Positions 56,086 through 63,374 of a stretch of DNA of 64,000 nt are shown one piece after another (the stretch's first letter is position 1; each line of letters opens with the position of its first letter). The notes beneath the pieces were generated by a model. The model saw only the letters and a program-made list of their open reading frames with translations, had not been told where the DNA came from and did no database searches. A program made the translations under genes and the position numbers. Source of the stretch: RPQJ01 sp963706755. GTDB taxonomy: Bacteria; Pseudomonadota; Gammaproteobacteria; Steroidobacterales; Steroidobacteraceae. The stretch spans positions 1 through 64,000 of the forward strand of contig CAVPNH010000006.1 of NCBI GenBank assembly GCA_963706755.1, given 5' to 3'.

Positions 56086-57049
56086 TTACGAGTCGAGCGG
56101 GCTCTGCACGGCGTTCGCGCCCTTGCGCATCACGTGCGTGTAGATCTGCGTCGTCTTCACGTCGCTGTGGCCCAGGAGTTCCTGGACCGTGCGGATGTCG
56201 TAGCCGCGCTCGAGCAGGTGCGTGGCGAAGCAGTGGCGGAAGGTGTGGCACGAGGCGGGCTTCGTGATGCCCGCAGCCTTGACCGCAGCCTTTACGTGCC
56301 GCTGGACGCTGTCGGGATACACGTGGTGGCGACGCCAGCGCGCCGCTGCGCGGATCGCGCGACGGGCGCGGCGCGGGGAACACGTACTGCCAGCCCCATT
56401 CGAGGTGGGCGCTCGGGTACTTTCGCTCGAGCGCGTAGGGCAGCTCGACCCCCGCGAGGCCGTTGCGCATCGCGGCCTCGTGACGCGCCTTCACGTTCTC
56501 GAGGTGCTGTTGCAGCGGCCCGAGCAGGATCTCCGGCAGGATCGTGGCGCGGTCCTTGGCGCCCTTGGCGCTGCGCACAATCACCTGCCGATACTCGAAC
56601 TGGAGGTCCTTCACGCGCAGTTGCAGGCACTCGCGAAGCCGCAGGCCCGCGCCGTAGAGCAGGTTGCCGATGAGCCAGTAGTCACCCTTCAGGTGACGCG
56701 AGTATCGAGCGGACCTCGGCGGTCGTAAGGACCACCGGCAGGTAGGTCGAGCGCTTCGCGCGGACGATACCGTCGAGCCACGGCAGCTCCACCTGAAGGA
56801 CCTTCCTGTACAGGAACAGGATGGCCGCGAGCGCCTGATTCTGCGTGGACGCAGACACCTTGCGATCGACCGCCAGGTGCGAGAGGAATTCCTCGACCTC
56901 CGGGGCCGCCATGCCCGACGGTGGCGCTTGCCGTGGAAGAGGATGAAGCGCCGGACCCAGAACAGGTACTGCTGCTCGGTTCGGTAGCTGTAATGCAGCG
57001 TCCGGAGGTGGTCACGGACCTGCTCGAGAAGACGGGGTTTGGCGTCCAT
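56086..57049 (-). CDS. intI: Integron integrase IntI (three frameshifts)
   Basis: Tyrosine recombinase, about 320 residues when three single-base shifts (near 56921, 56696, 56338) are corrected. It starts MDAKPRLLEQVRDHLRTLHY and has the SAM-like core-binding domain (SYRTEQQYLFWVRRFILFHG, then VSASTQNQALAAILFLYRKV). The catalytic Arg is in LLYGAGLRLRECLQLRVKDL; HxxR is in SCHTFRHCFATHLLERGYDI; His and the nucleophile Tyr are in VQELLGHSDVKTTQIYTHV. The block ALERKYPSAHLEWGWQYVF is the extra helix found only in integron integrases and separates it from XerC/D. It catalyses attI x attC and attC x attC exchange. It may be a real pseudogene or be broken by sequence error; cassette genes downstream show no such shifts. 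Confidence 0.92.
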
Positions 57050-57215
57050 GCCAATTTCCTGCCGACGCCAATTGACGCCCTAATTTCCTGGTGCTTAAGT
57101 ACAGCCAAGGGCTTAGCCAGGGAGCAACGCGCTTATGCTGCGGGATTGCGGCAATTCTCCGGCGACAAGTGCCGCGAACCTGCGGCCTAATCTTCCCGCC
57201 TAATTGAAGTTAGAC
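57050..57215 (+). other. attI recombination region
   Basis: The gap between intI and the first cassette. It ends with the core site GTTAGAC (57209-57215), where cassettes insert between G and TT. It contains two copies of AATTTCCTG (57053 and 57082 regions) and three CCTAAT motifs that could be integrase-binding direct repeats. No gene is present. Confidence 0.75.
57072..57100 (+). promoter_or_regulatory. Candidate cassette promoter Pc
   Basis: TTGACG (57072-57077), a 17-bp spacer and TTAAGT (57095-57100), pointing into the cassette array. The -35 matches five of six consensus bases, the -10 only three. The segment TGGT-N8-ACAG at 57089-57104 overlaps it and is a partial match to the CTGT-N8-ACAG LexA operator seen near many intI genes. 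Confidence 0.45.
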
Positions 57216-57224
57216 GCTATCCAT

Positions 57225-57632
57225 ATGTCGCGTCGTCGTCCCTTTCCGCCACGTCCTACAAAGCCATTCCGCACGTCCTGGCTGGCGTCACACCTGGATA
57301 TCGTGGCCCGGCACACCCGGGCCGGCTTTGATCCGGTTCCAGACGAATACGTGCGGTGGCACTATATGTTCTTCCTTCGCTTCCTGGCCGACAGGGGCTA
57401 TCTACATGGAATCGGCGACAGCAATGACTCCAGCCTAGGCGGACGGGTTGAACTATGGAGTACCGACCTCACGCCGGAGGGTTATCGCTTCGTTCAGTAC
57501 GCAGAGGACCGCTGGTTCCAGCGCCTGCGGAAGGGCGACGATGACACAAAGGCGCTGGCGTTCCTCCGAAAGTGGCACGAGTCATTCCTAAAGCTGCCAG
57601 CTGGAACATTTGAGGGCCATGATGGCGTCTAA
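57225..57632 (+). CDS. Cassette 1: hypothetical protein
   Basis: 135 residues, unknown. It starts MSRRRPFPPRPTKPFRTSWL, with a basic proline-rich lead, then a compact globular part with many aromatic residues (EYVRWHYMFFLRFLADRGYL, TPEGYRFVQYAEDRWFQRL). No signal peptide or membrane helix. It is the first cassette, next to attI, so most strongly placed for expression from Pc. The stop TAA lies inside the attC inverse core GTCTAAC. An upstream in-frame TTG at 57204 would cross the attI core and is not preferred. Confidence 0.75.
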   Translation: MSRRRPFPPRPTKPFRTSWLASHLDIVARHTRAGFDPVPDEYVRWHYMFFLRFLADRGYLHGIGDSNDSSLGGRVELWSTDLTPEGYRFVQYAEDRWFQRLRKGDDDTKALAFLRKWHESFLKLPAGTFEGHDGV

Positions 57633-57752
57633 CTACGCGTTCGAGCGGACGCAATCAAAGGGCGGCGCATACTCGGCGCGCGCGGCAAACAATTTTGCGC
57701 GCACCTCGCTGAGTGTGCGTCGGCGCGGCGCCGCTCAACGCGGGCGTTAGGC
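57627..57752 (+). other. attC site 1
   Basis: 126 bp from GTCTAAC (57627-57633) to GTTAGGC (57746-57752). GCGTTCGAGCGG pairs with CCGCTCAACGC leaving one unpaired C, the extrahelical base that sets strand choice. A long central palindrome-rich loop follows. Confidence 0.9.
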
Positions 57753-57766
57753 CTCATAAACCGTCC

Positions 57767-58105
57767 ATGGCGCAATTCAGCATCGTTTCAAAGCAATGCC
57801 CCCTGTGCAACTCAGTTGCTGTTGAGAAGGCAGACAACAACATCAGCTTCAAGCGCCGTCCCAGTCATCGCTGCACGAAGTGTGGAGCAGCGCTGACAAC
57901 AAAGATGACTTGGGCGGCAGCATGGTGCGCGCCGGCGCTAGGCGTATCAATGGGAGCAATATGGATAACGTTTCCTTGGCTTCAACAGAGCCAGATGCCC
58001 CACGCACTCCAGGTTGCCCTAATGAGCGGCATTGGCGGACTGGCTACGTCGTTTCCTTTTCAGCCTCTCGTTCGCGGAATAGTGTTTGTGCCATGGAAAG
58101 TGTGA
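57767..58105 (+). CDS. Cassette 2: zinc-ribbon membrane protein
   Basis: 112 residues. MAQFSIVSKQCPLCNSVAVE and HRCTKCGAALTTK form a four-cysteine zinc ribbon, followed by two hydrophobic helices (MTWAAAWCAPALGVSMGAIW and ALQVALMSGIGGLATSFPFQ) and a short end. It probably sits in the inner membrane with the ribbon in the cytoplasm. The function is unknown. The stop is 1 bp before the attC inverse core. Confidence 0.75.
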   Translation: MAQFSIVSKQCPLCNSVAVEKADNNISFKRRPSHRCTKCGAALTTKMTWAAAWCAPALGVSMGAIWITFPWLQQSQMPHALQVALMSGIGGLATSFPFQPLVRGIVFVPWKV

Positions 58106-58106
58106 G

Positions 58107-58208
58107 GCCTAACAACGCGCTCAACACGGACTCGCCTTGTCTGTCACGCCCTTTGCAGGGCAAAGGGCGCGCCAGCCTGCGGCGCGCCGGTAAGCGCGAG
58201 CGTTAGGC
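58107..58208 (+). other. attC site 2
   Basis: 102 bp from GCCTAAC (58107-58113) to GTTAGGC (58202-58208). The arms AACGCGCTCAAC / TAAGCGCGAGC resemble those of attC 6. The centre is GC-palindromic (GCGCGCCAGCCTGCGGCGCG). Confidence 0.9.
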
Positions 58209-58233
58209 GTCGCAATCCCACTGTGAGGTGCGT

Positions 58234-58656
58234 ATGAGTCTACAAACGTTGCTGCGACGACTTGCTTGGATCGGAATGCTGTTTCTCGGGTCGGTGGCGG
58301 CCGCCAACGCCGACTGGTCTCCGGAGCAGTCTGAGCTAGTCTCGCTTAGCGACGCATGGATAACAGCGGAAGTGGCACACGACAAGACAGCATTGGAACG
58401 GATTCTGGATGAACGCTTCCTGGCTACATTCGCCTCCTCCGGTAAGACCGTCGACCGGTCGGCCTATATCGCATGGATCATGCAAATGCAGATTGATCCG
58501 TTTACGGTGGTGAATGAGGTCGTAAACATTCATGGAGACACGGCGCTTGTGATCTCCACAGAGGGCGCTACTAAATTCACGTGGGTGGCGGTTAAGAAGG
58601 GTGGGCAGTGGGTGGTCATCTCGGAAACGTTCTCCAAGATCAGTGAGACACGCTGA
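58234..58656 (+). CDS. Cassette 3: exported DUF4440/NTF2-like protein
   Basis: 140 residues starting at ATG 58234, with GAGG 5 bases upstream. Signal peptide WIGMLFLGSVAAANA, then SLSDAWITAEVAHDKTALER, ILDERFLATFASSGKTVDRS and STEGATKFTWVAVKKGGQWV, the pattern of DUF4440 / SnoaL-like cone folds. Such proteins bind small ligands or act in the periplasm without a fixed catalytic set. The role is unknown. Confidence 0.75.
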   Translation: MSLQTLLRRLAWIGMLFLGSVAAANADWSPEQSELVSLSDAWITAEVAHDKTALERILDERFLATFASSGKTVDRSAYIAWIMQMQIDPFTVVNEVVNIHGDTALVISTEGATKFTWVAVKKGGQWVVISETFSKISETR

Positions 58657-58666
58657 TGCGCGCGCC

Positions 58667-58743
58667 GCCTAACCAGTCGTTCCAGCCGACGTCGCACTCG
58701 TCGCTTCGCTCCTTGCGCGCCGCGGCTGAACTCCAACGTAGGT
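58667..58743 (+). other. attC site 3 (core site lacks a T)
   Basis: 77 bp from GCCTAAC (58667-58673) to GTAGGT (58738-58743), where GTTAGGT would be expected. Arms CGTTCCAGCCGAC / CGGCTGAACTCCAACG match attC 4 closely. The missing T may be a sequence error or a real defect that blocks exchange at this site. Confidence 0.8.
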
Positions 58744-58774
58744 TTGCAGAAACAGCATGTCACTAGGTTCGAAC

Positions 58775-59269
58775 ATGAAAAGACAAATGCAGATGCTCCT
58801 GCTTGCCGCTGCAGTGAGCAGTTGCTCGTCGATGTCCCCGATCGAAAAAGAGAGCGAAAGCAAGTCGCACTTCGAAGACGCTGTATACAAGGGTCACGAC
58901 TTTTATATCTCGCCCCAGGAAATTGAAGGGGAACGCTACCGCATTTATCATCAAGCCTCGACCGGATTCAGTGGAACCGGCGGCATCAGGAACACAGCTA
59001 CGCAAAGAGCAAACCGATTTTGTCAGGACCTCGGAAACAAGCGAATGCTGACGGTGTCTGAGCATACCGCGGCACCGCCATACATCCTTGGCAACTTCCC
59101 ACGCATAGAGATCATATTCGTGTGCGTAGATGACACGGTCGCTCAAGGACCTGCCAACGCGGCTACGGACAAGTACGACAGGCTTGTGAAGGTAAAGGAA
59201 CTCTATGACAGCGGAGCGCTATCCAAGGATGAGTTTGAGGCGGAGAAGAAGAAGATTTTGGCGGAGTGA
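58775..59269 (+). CDS. Cassette 4: lipoprotein with C-terminal SHOCT-like motif
   Basis: 164 residues from ATG 58775 (an in-frame ATG at 58757 is possible). MKRQMQMLLLAAAVSSCSSM is a signal peptide with lipobox VSSC. The middle has ATQRANRFCQDLGNKRMLTV, a pattern seen in small periplasmic proteins that carry a conserved Cys. The end KVKELYDSGALSKDEFEAEK followed by KKILAE is a SHOCT (short C-terminal) motif, linked to oligomerisation. The function is unknown. Confidence 0.78.
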   Translation: MKRQMQMLLLAAAVSSCSSMSPIEKESESKSHFEDAVYKGHDFYISPQEIEGERYRIYHQASTGFSGTGGIRNTATQRANRFCQDLGNKRMLTVSEHTAAPPYILGNFPRIEIIFVCVDDTVAQGPANAATDKYDRLVKVKELYDSGALSKDEFEAEKKKILAE

Positions 59270-59275
59270 CCGGAA

Positions 59276-59353
59276 TCCTAACAAGCCGTTGCAGCCGACG
59301 TTGGTCTCGTAGCTTCGCTCCTCGACCGCCGCGGCTGAATTTCGTCGTTAGGT
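59276..59353 (+). other. attC site 4
   Basis: 78 bp from TCCTAAC (59276-59282) to GTTAGGT (59347-59353). Arms AAGCCGTTGCAGCCGACG / CGCGGCTGAATTTCGTCG. It is a near sister of attC 3 in length and arms. Confidence 0.9.
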
Positions 59354-59378
59354 GGCAGAGCGCGCAACTCGCAACGCT

Positions 59379-59759
59379 ATGAATCTCGACCACATCACCC
59401 TGCTGGTAACGTCGCTCGAGCGGAGCATGCCGTACTACGAGCAGCTGCTGCCCCTCGTTGGCTTCGCAAAGGTCCGAGACCACGTCTGGTCAAGTGATGC
59501 AGGGTTCACGTTTCAATTTCGGCAAGCCAAGGAAGGTACGTTTCCGTACGAGCGCTACGGAGCAGGAATGAACCACCTTGGGTTCGGTGCTGCCTCGCCG
59601 GAGCAGGTACATAGCGTCCGTCTAGCCATGGCGGCCGGCGGCTTCGAAGTTCCAGAGGTTCAGCTCCTCGACGGCGCAGTTGCGCTGTTCATGAAGGATC
59701 CCGATGGCATCCGGTTCGAGGTAACGTACTATCCGCCAGGCTCATCCGTTGTCGACTGA
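59379..59759 (+). CDS. Cassette 5: VOC/glyoxalase-fold protein
   Basis: 126 residues. MNLDHITLLVTSLERSMPYY with a metal-ligand His, GAGMNHLGFGAASPEQVHSV with the second His, and FMKDPDGIRFEVTYYPPG with the C-terminal Glu. This is one vicinal-oxygen-chelate unit pair, as in glyoxalase I, fosfomycin resistance and dioxygenase-like proteins. The residues specific for FosA cannot be confirmed. VOC proteins are frequent integron cargo. Confidence 0.88.
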   Translation: MNLDHITLLVTSLERSMPYYEQLLPLVGFAKVRDHVWSSDAGFTFQFRQAKEGTFPYERYGAGMNHLGFGAASPEQVHSVRLAMAAGGFEVPEVQLLDGAVALFMKDPDGIRFEVTYYPPGSSVVD

Positions 59760-59768
59760 GGCACTGCC

Positions 59769-59858
59769 ACCTAACTACGTGCTCAAGCCGACCCGCCGGG
59801 ACGCGCTGTCTCTCAACCGACCACAGCCGGCCGCGGTCGGCTTAGCACGGCGTTGGGC
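59769..59858 (+). other. attC site 5
   Basis: 90 bp from ACCTAAC (59769-59775) to GTTGGGC (59852-59858). CGTGCTCAAGCCGACC pairs with GGTCGGCTTAGCACG, leaving one extrahelical C. Confidence 0.9.
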
Positions 59859-59919
59859 GGCCGCGATCAAGCGGAACCGGAGCCAGGCTGTAGACGCGAG
59901 AAACCTAAGGGAGACATTG

Positions 59920-61380
59920 ATGAATAGGCAACGACGCGCACATGTGTCGGGTCTCTTGTGCGGGGCGATCGCTTTGGGGGCGCTCGCCGGCCCCGTCACG
60001 CAGGCGGCGAAGAAGGACGCGGCCGCGGGCATGCCGGCGCCCGGCATCGCCGAAGTCAAGGCCATCGCCGAAGAAGGCTTCATCTACGGCCTTCCCATCG
60101 TGATGAACTACGCGGTCATGTACGAGTACGCGGTGGACAAGAACTCGGGCCAGTTCAAGGCGCCCTTCAACCAGATCCACAACGAGGCCCGCGTCTTCAC
60201 CTACCAGGACACGACGATCGTCACCCCCAATAGTGACACGCCCTATTCCATGATGTTCATGGACCTGCGCGCCGAGCCGCTGGTGCTGTCGGTGCCGGCG
60301 GTGGACAGGAAGCGCTACTACTCGGTGATGCTCAACGACGGCAACACCTTCAACTACGGCTACATCGGCAGCCGAGCGACCGGCAACGACGCCGGTGATT
60401 ACATGGTCGTCGGCCCGAACTGGAAGGGCGAAACACCGCCGGGCATCAAGAAGGTGTTCCGCTCCAGCACGCAGTTCTCGGCAGCGGCCTACCGTACCCA
60501 GCTCTTCGGCCCGGACGACATGCCCAACGTCGAGAAGGTGCAGGCGGGCTACAAGGTGCAGCCGCTCTCCGCGTATCTCAAGCAGCCGCCCCCGCCTGCG
60601 GCGCAGGCCATCGACTTCCCAAAGATCGACAAGGAGATGGTCAAGACCAACTTCTTCGAGTACCTGGACTTCGCGCTGCAGTTCGCGCCGCCTGGCCCCG
60701 AGGAAGAAGCGATCCGCGCCAAGCTCGCCAGCATCGGCATCGGCCCGGGCAAGAAGTTCAACTTCAAGGACCTCTCGGCCGAGCACAAGGCCGCCATCCT
60801 GCTGGCGATGAAGGAAGGCGACAGCGAGGTCGAGAAGTACCTTGAGGCCGGGATGAAGGACATCAACGGCTGGAGGGTCGGCTCGCTGTTCGGCGACCGC
60901 GAGTTCTACAAGGGTGACTGGCTGAAGCGCGCCGCCGCCGCCAAGGGCGGCATCTACGGCAACGATGCCGCCGAAGCCATGTATCCGATGACCAAGACGC
61001 TGGCCAGCGGCGAGGTACTCGACGGCAGCAAGCACAAGTACACGCTGACCTTCGCCAAGGACCAGTTCCCGCCGGTCAACGCCTTCTGGTCGGTGACCAT
61101 GTACGACGGCAAGACCCAGTTGCTGATCAAGAACCCGATCAACCGCTACTTGATCAACTCGCCGATGCTGCCCTCGATGAAGAAGAACGCGGACGGCTCG
61201 CTAACGCTCTACGTCCAGAAGGATTCGCCCGGCAAGGACAAGGAGTCGAACTGGCTGCCCGCACCGGACGGGCCGATCTACTTGGTGATGCGCCTTTATT
61301 GGCCGAGGACCGAGACACCGTCGATCCTGCCGCCCGGTGCAGGCACCTGGAGTCCGCCGGGCCTGACGCGAGTGCAATAG
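59920..61380 (+). CDS. Cassette 6: exported DUF1254/DUF1214 protein
   Basis: 486 residues from ATG 59920; the frame stays open upstream through attC 5 but that part is not coding. The signal peptide is VSGLLCGAIALGALAGPVTQ with an Ala-rich cleavage region. The DUF1254 part has AEEGFIYGLPIVMNYAVMYE, TIVTPNSDTPYSMMFMDLRA and VDRKRYYSVMLNDGNTFNYG. The C-terminal DUF1214 part has FPPVNAFWSVTMYDGKTQLL and YVQKDSPGKDKESNWLPAPD. Such proteins are periplasmic with no agreed function. It is the largest cassette in view and higher in GC than its neighbours, so recently captured from a GC-rich genome. Confidence 0.88.
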   Translation: MNRQRRAHVSGLLCGAIALGALAGPVTQAAKKDAAAGMPAPGIAEVKAIAEEGFIYGLPIVMNYAVMYEYAVDKNSGQFKAPFNQIHNEARVFTYQDTTIVTPNSDTPYSMMFMDLRAEPLVLSVPAVDRKRYYSVMLNDGNTFNYGYIGSRATGNDAGDYMVVGPNWKGETPPGIKKVFRSSTQFSAAAYRTQLFGPDDMPNVEKVQAGYKVQPLSAYLKQPPPPAAQAIDFPKIDKEMVKTNFFEYLDFALQFAPPGPEEEAIRAKLASIGIGPGKKFNFKDLSAEHKAAILLAMKEGDSEVEKYLEAGMKDINGWRVGSLFGDREFYKGDWLKRAAAAKGGIYGNDAAEAMYPMTKTLASGEVLDGSKHKYTLTFAKDQFPPVNAFWSVTMYDGKTQLLIKNPINRYLINSPMLPSMKKNADGSLTLYVQKDSPGKDKESNWLPAPDGPIYLVMRLYWPRTETPSILPPGAGTWSPPGLTRVQ

Positions 61381-61426
61381 GTCAGGGGGCAGGCCTGGCG
61401 ATTTCCCGCCGAGGCACCAGATGGCC

Positions 61427-61507
61427 GCCCAACAACGCGCTCAACCGGAGGCACGAACAGCAGGCTTTGGCCCGCTGTTCGTGCCTCGGTTAGCGCGAGC
61501 GTTAGGC
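61427..61507 (+). other. attC site 6
   Basis: 81 bp from GCCCAAC (61427-61433) to GTTAGGC (61501-61507). CGCGCTCAACCGGAGGCACGAACAGC pairs almost fully with GCTGTTCGTGCCTCGGTTAGCGCG, leaving one extrahelical C. Confidence 0.93.
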
Positions 61508-61555
61508 ATCACAAGGCACCCCGCGAAATTTGCTTGACATGTATTGGAGACAGCG

Positions 61556-62494
61556 ATGCGCTTCCCTGCTCAGAAGCAAGGCGTTTTGTACCTGACCGAG
61601 GGCGGACAAGAGACCGAGATCATGTACAAGTTTGGCCATGACCTGCCAGACTTCGCCATGTTCACCCTCTTGAACAAACCATCGGCGATGAAAGAGGTCC
61701 GGGGCATGTATCAGCGCTACCTTGAGGCGGCTGCGCGTCATCAGTTCGTAGCGTTGATGGGAGGCTTGGACTATCGAGCAAGTCCCGACTGGGCCAGCAA
61801 GCTCGGCTACTCAAATGCGGCGCTCGCAGATGTGCAGTTGCAGGCAATCGAGTTCCTTCGTGACGTCGCGAACCCGTACGCTTCCGAACTTCCTGGCGTT
61901 CTCTACACGGGCATTGTTGGCCCCCGCGGTGATGCTTATTCGCTCAATCGTGCGATTTCAGCGGAAGAGTCTGAGGACTACCACAGCGTGCAGATCGCAG
62001 CACTTCGAAGGGCCGGAGTTGACCTGGTCAGTGCCCTGACGCTCAACAACATAGAGGAAGCAGTGGGAATCGCGCATGCAGCACACAAGGCTGAACTCCC
62101 AGTCTCACTGTCATTCACACTTGACAGTTCGAGTCGGCTGCAGTCAGGCGCTACTGTCCGCGAAGCCATCGAAGAGGTAGATGCTCGAACGCAGGACGCT
62201 CGGCCAGATTTCTACGGGATCAACTGCTCGCATCCCGTCGAGTTCACGCCGGCTCTGGAGCCTGGAGACTGGTTCCTTCGGGTGCGCAGCTTGAGACCAA
62301 ACGCGGCGAAGATGGACAAGATATCGCTCTGTAAGCTGGGGCATCTTGAGGCCGGCGACGCGCACGAGCTTGGTCACGAGATGGGTGAGCTGGCACGCCG
62401 GTATCCTCATCTGGACGTGTGGGGCGGATGCTGCGGAACATGGGAAACGCACCTCGACGAGATTGCACGCCAGGTTCGACAGTCGCGCCATTAG
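61556..62494 (+). CDS. Cassette 7: homocysteine S-methyltransferase family protein
   Basis: 312 residues from ATG 61556, with GGAGA just upstream. The barrel pattern is visible in VLYLTEGGQETEIMYKFGHD, ALMGGLDYRASPDWASKLGY, YTGIVGPRGDAYSLNRAISA and SLSFTLDSSSRLQSGATVRE. Zinc ligands appear as FYGINCSHPVEFT (Cys) and VWGGCCGTWETHLDEIA (Cys-Cys). The family moves methyl groups from S-methylmethionine or similar donors to homocysteine. The donor is not predictable; an active methyltransferase in a cassette would be unusual. Confidence 0.88.
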   Translation: MRFPAQKQGVLYLTEGGQETEIMYKFGHDLPDFAMFTLLNKPSAMKEVRGMYQRYLEAAARHQFVALMGGLDYRASPDWASKLGYSNAALADVQLQAIEFLRDVANPYASELPGVLYTGIVGPRGDAYSLNRAISAEESEDYHSVQIAALRRAGVDLVSALTLNNIEEAVGIAHAAHKAELPVSLSFTLDSSSRLQSGATVREAIEEVDARTQDARPDFYGINCSHPVEFTPALEPGDWFLRVRSLRPNAAKMDKISLCKLGHLEAGDAHELGHEMGELARRYPHLDVWGGCCGTWETHLDEIARQVRQSRH

Positions 62495-62525
62495 TTGGTG
62501 CGCGTTCTACAGTGGCAATGGTGAT

Positions 62526-62654
62526 GCCCAACCCCTCGCACAAGCGGAGCGCCAACGGCAGGCCACCAGTCCCGGGCTGGTGGTACGCGGTACATTTTCA
62601 CCAGCCCGGGCCTGGCGTCCTGCCCTCGTCGCCCGCTTAGCTCGAACGTTGGGT
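62526..62654 (+). other. attC site 7
   Basis: 129 bp from GCCCAAC (62526-62532) to GTTGGGT (62648-62654). CAAGCGGAGCGCC pairs with the GCCCGCTTAGCT side, and the centre has the palindrome CCCGGGCTGG/CCAGCCCGGG. Confidence 0.88.
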
Positions 62655-62696
62655 GGCACGAGCGATGTCGACGTGGAATTCACCAGGGAGAGAGAA

Positions 62697-63167
62697 ATGG
62701 GACCACGTTGGAATTTTTTGATTGCGTTTGCGCTCGTGTTCTACGGCACTGGCGCAGCTTTCATTGAGAGTTTTGTAAACTATGCGAGTTGGCATCTCAT
62801 CGGAGCTGACGAGTTCATCGCATACCATCAGTTCATCTCGCCGCGAGTGCTGACGTTCTTGGTTACGCCACTGCTTCTTGGCACCGCGTTTACGATCCTC
62901 ATGTTGTGGTCACGGCCCGCTGCGATTCCGGCTTGGGCCGTATGGGCAGCTATTGCTGCGCAAGCAGTCGTGTGGGTCTCCACCGTCACGATACAGGTAC
63001 CGATCCAGCTCCAACTAAGCGATCACGGTCTATCGGTCGAGCTTATCGAGCGTCTGATCGAGACCAACTTCTGGTTACGCAGGATTCCGTATGCGATTTG
63101 TGCAGGGTTGTTTCTATGGATGGCAGCGCAAGTCATGGGTGCAGGCGGTGAGAGGCGTGCCGCCTAA
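62697..63167 (+). CDS. Cassette 8: four-helix membrane protein (DUF1772-like)
   Basis: 156 residues from ATG 62697 with GGGAGAGAG upstream. Four helices: FLIAFALVFYGTGAAFIESF, VLTFLVTPLLLGTAFTILML, AWAVWAAIAAQAVVWVSTVT and YAICAGLFLWMAAQVMGAG. The pattern with a conserved Arg/Trp loop (ETNFWLRRIPYA) resembles DUF1772. The function is unknown. The stop TAA lies in the attC inverse core. Confidence 0.75.
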   Translation: MGPRWNFLIAFALVFYGTGAAFIESFVNYASWHLIGADEFIAYHQFISPRVLTFLVTPLLLGTAFTILMLWSRPAAIPAWAVWAAIAAQAVVWVSTVTIQVPIQLQLSDHGLSVELIERLIETNFWLRRIPYAICAGLFLWMAAQVMGAGGERRAA

Positions 63168-63260
63168 CAGTCGCATGAAGCTGACCAGCCAAAGCGTCAC
63201 TTGTTTCGCTTGCGCAAAACGGCCGCCACTTTGCCTGGCAGCTTATGCGGAGCGTTAGGG
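63162..63260 (+). other. attC site 8
   Basis: 99 bp from GCCTAAC (63162-63168) to GTTAGGG (63254-63260); the last base is G rather than a pyrimidine. Arms CGCATGAAGCTGACCAG / CTGGCAGCTTATGCG leave an extra A. Confidence 0.85.
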
Positions 63261-63374
63261 CGCGCCACGAATATTCCAGCGACTCAGCCGTCGGATCAAC
63301 TGAGAGGCCCCGCCAAGTTCTACACTTCCCGCAATCACTCTATCGGCCGTTCCGCCGATTCCGGAGATAGTCGC

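Noticed and set aside
56086..57049. Calling intI a XerC/XerD gene
   Set aside because: The ALERKYPSAHLEW block is specific to integron integrases, and an attC array lies next to it.
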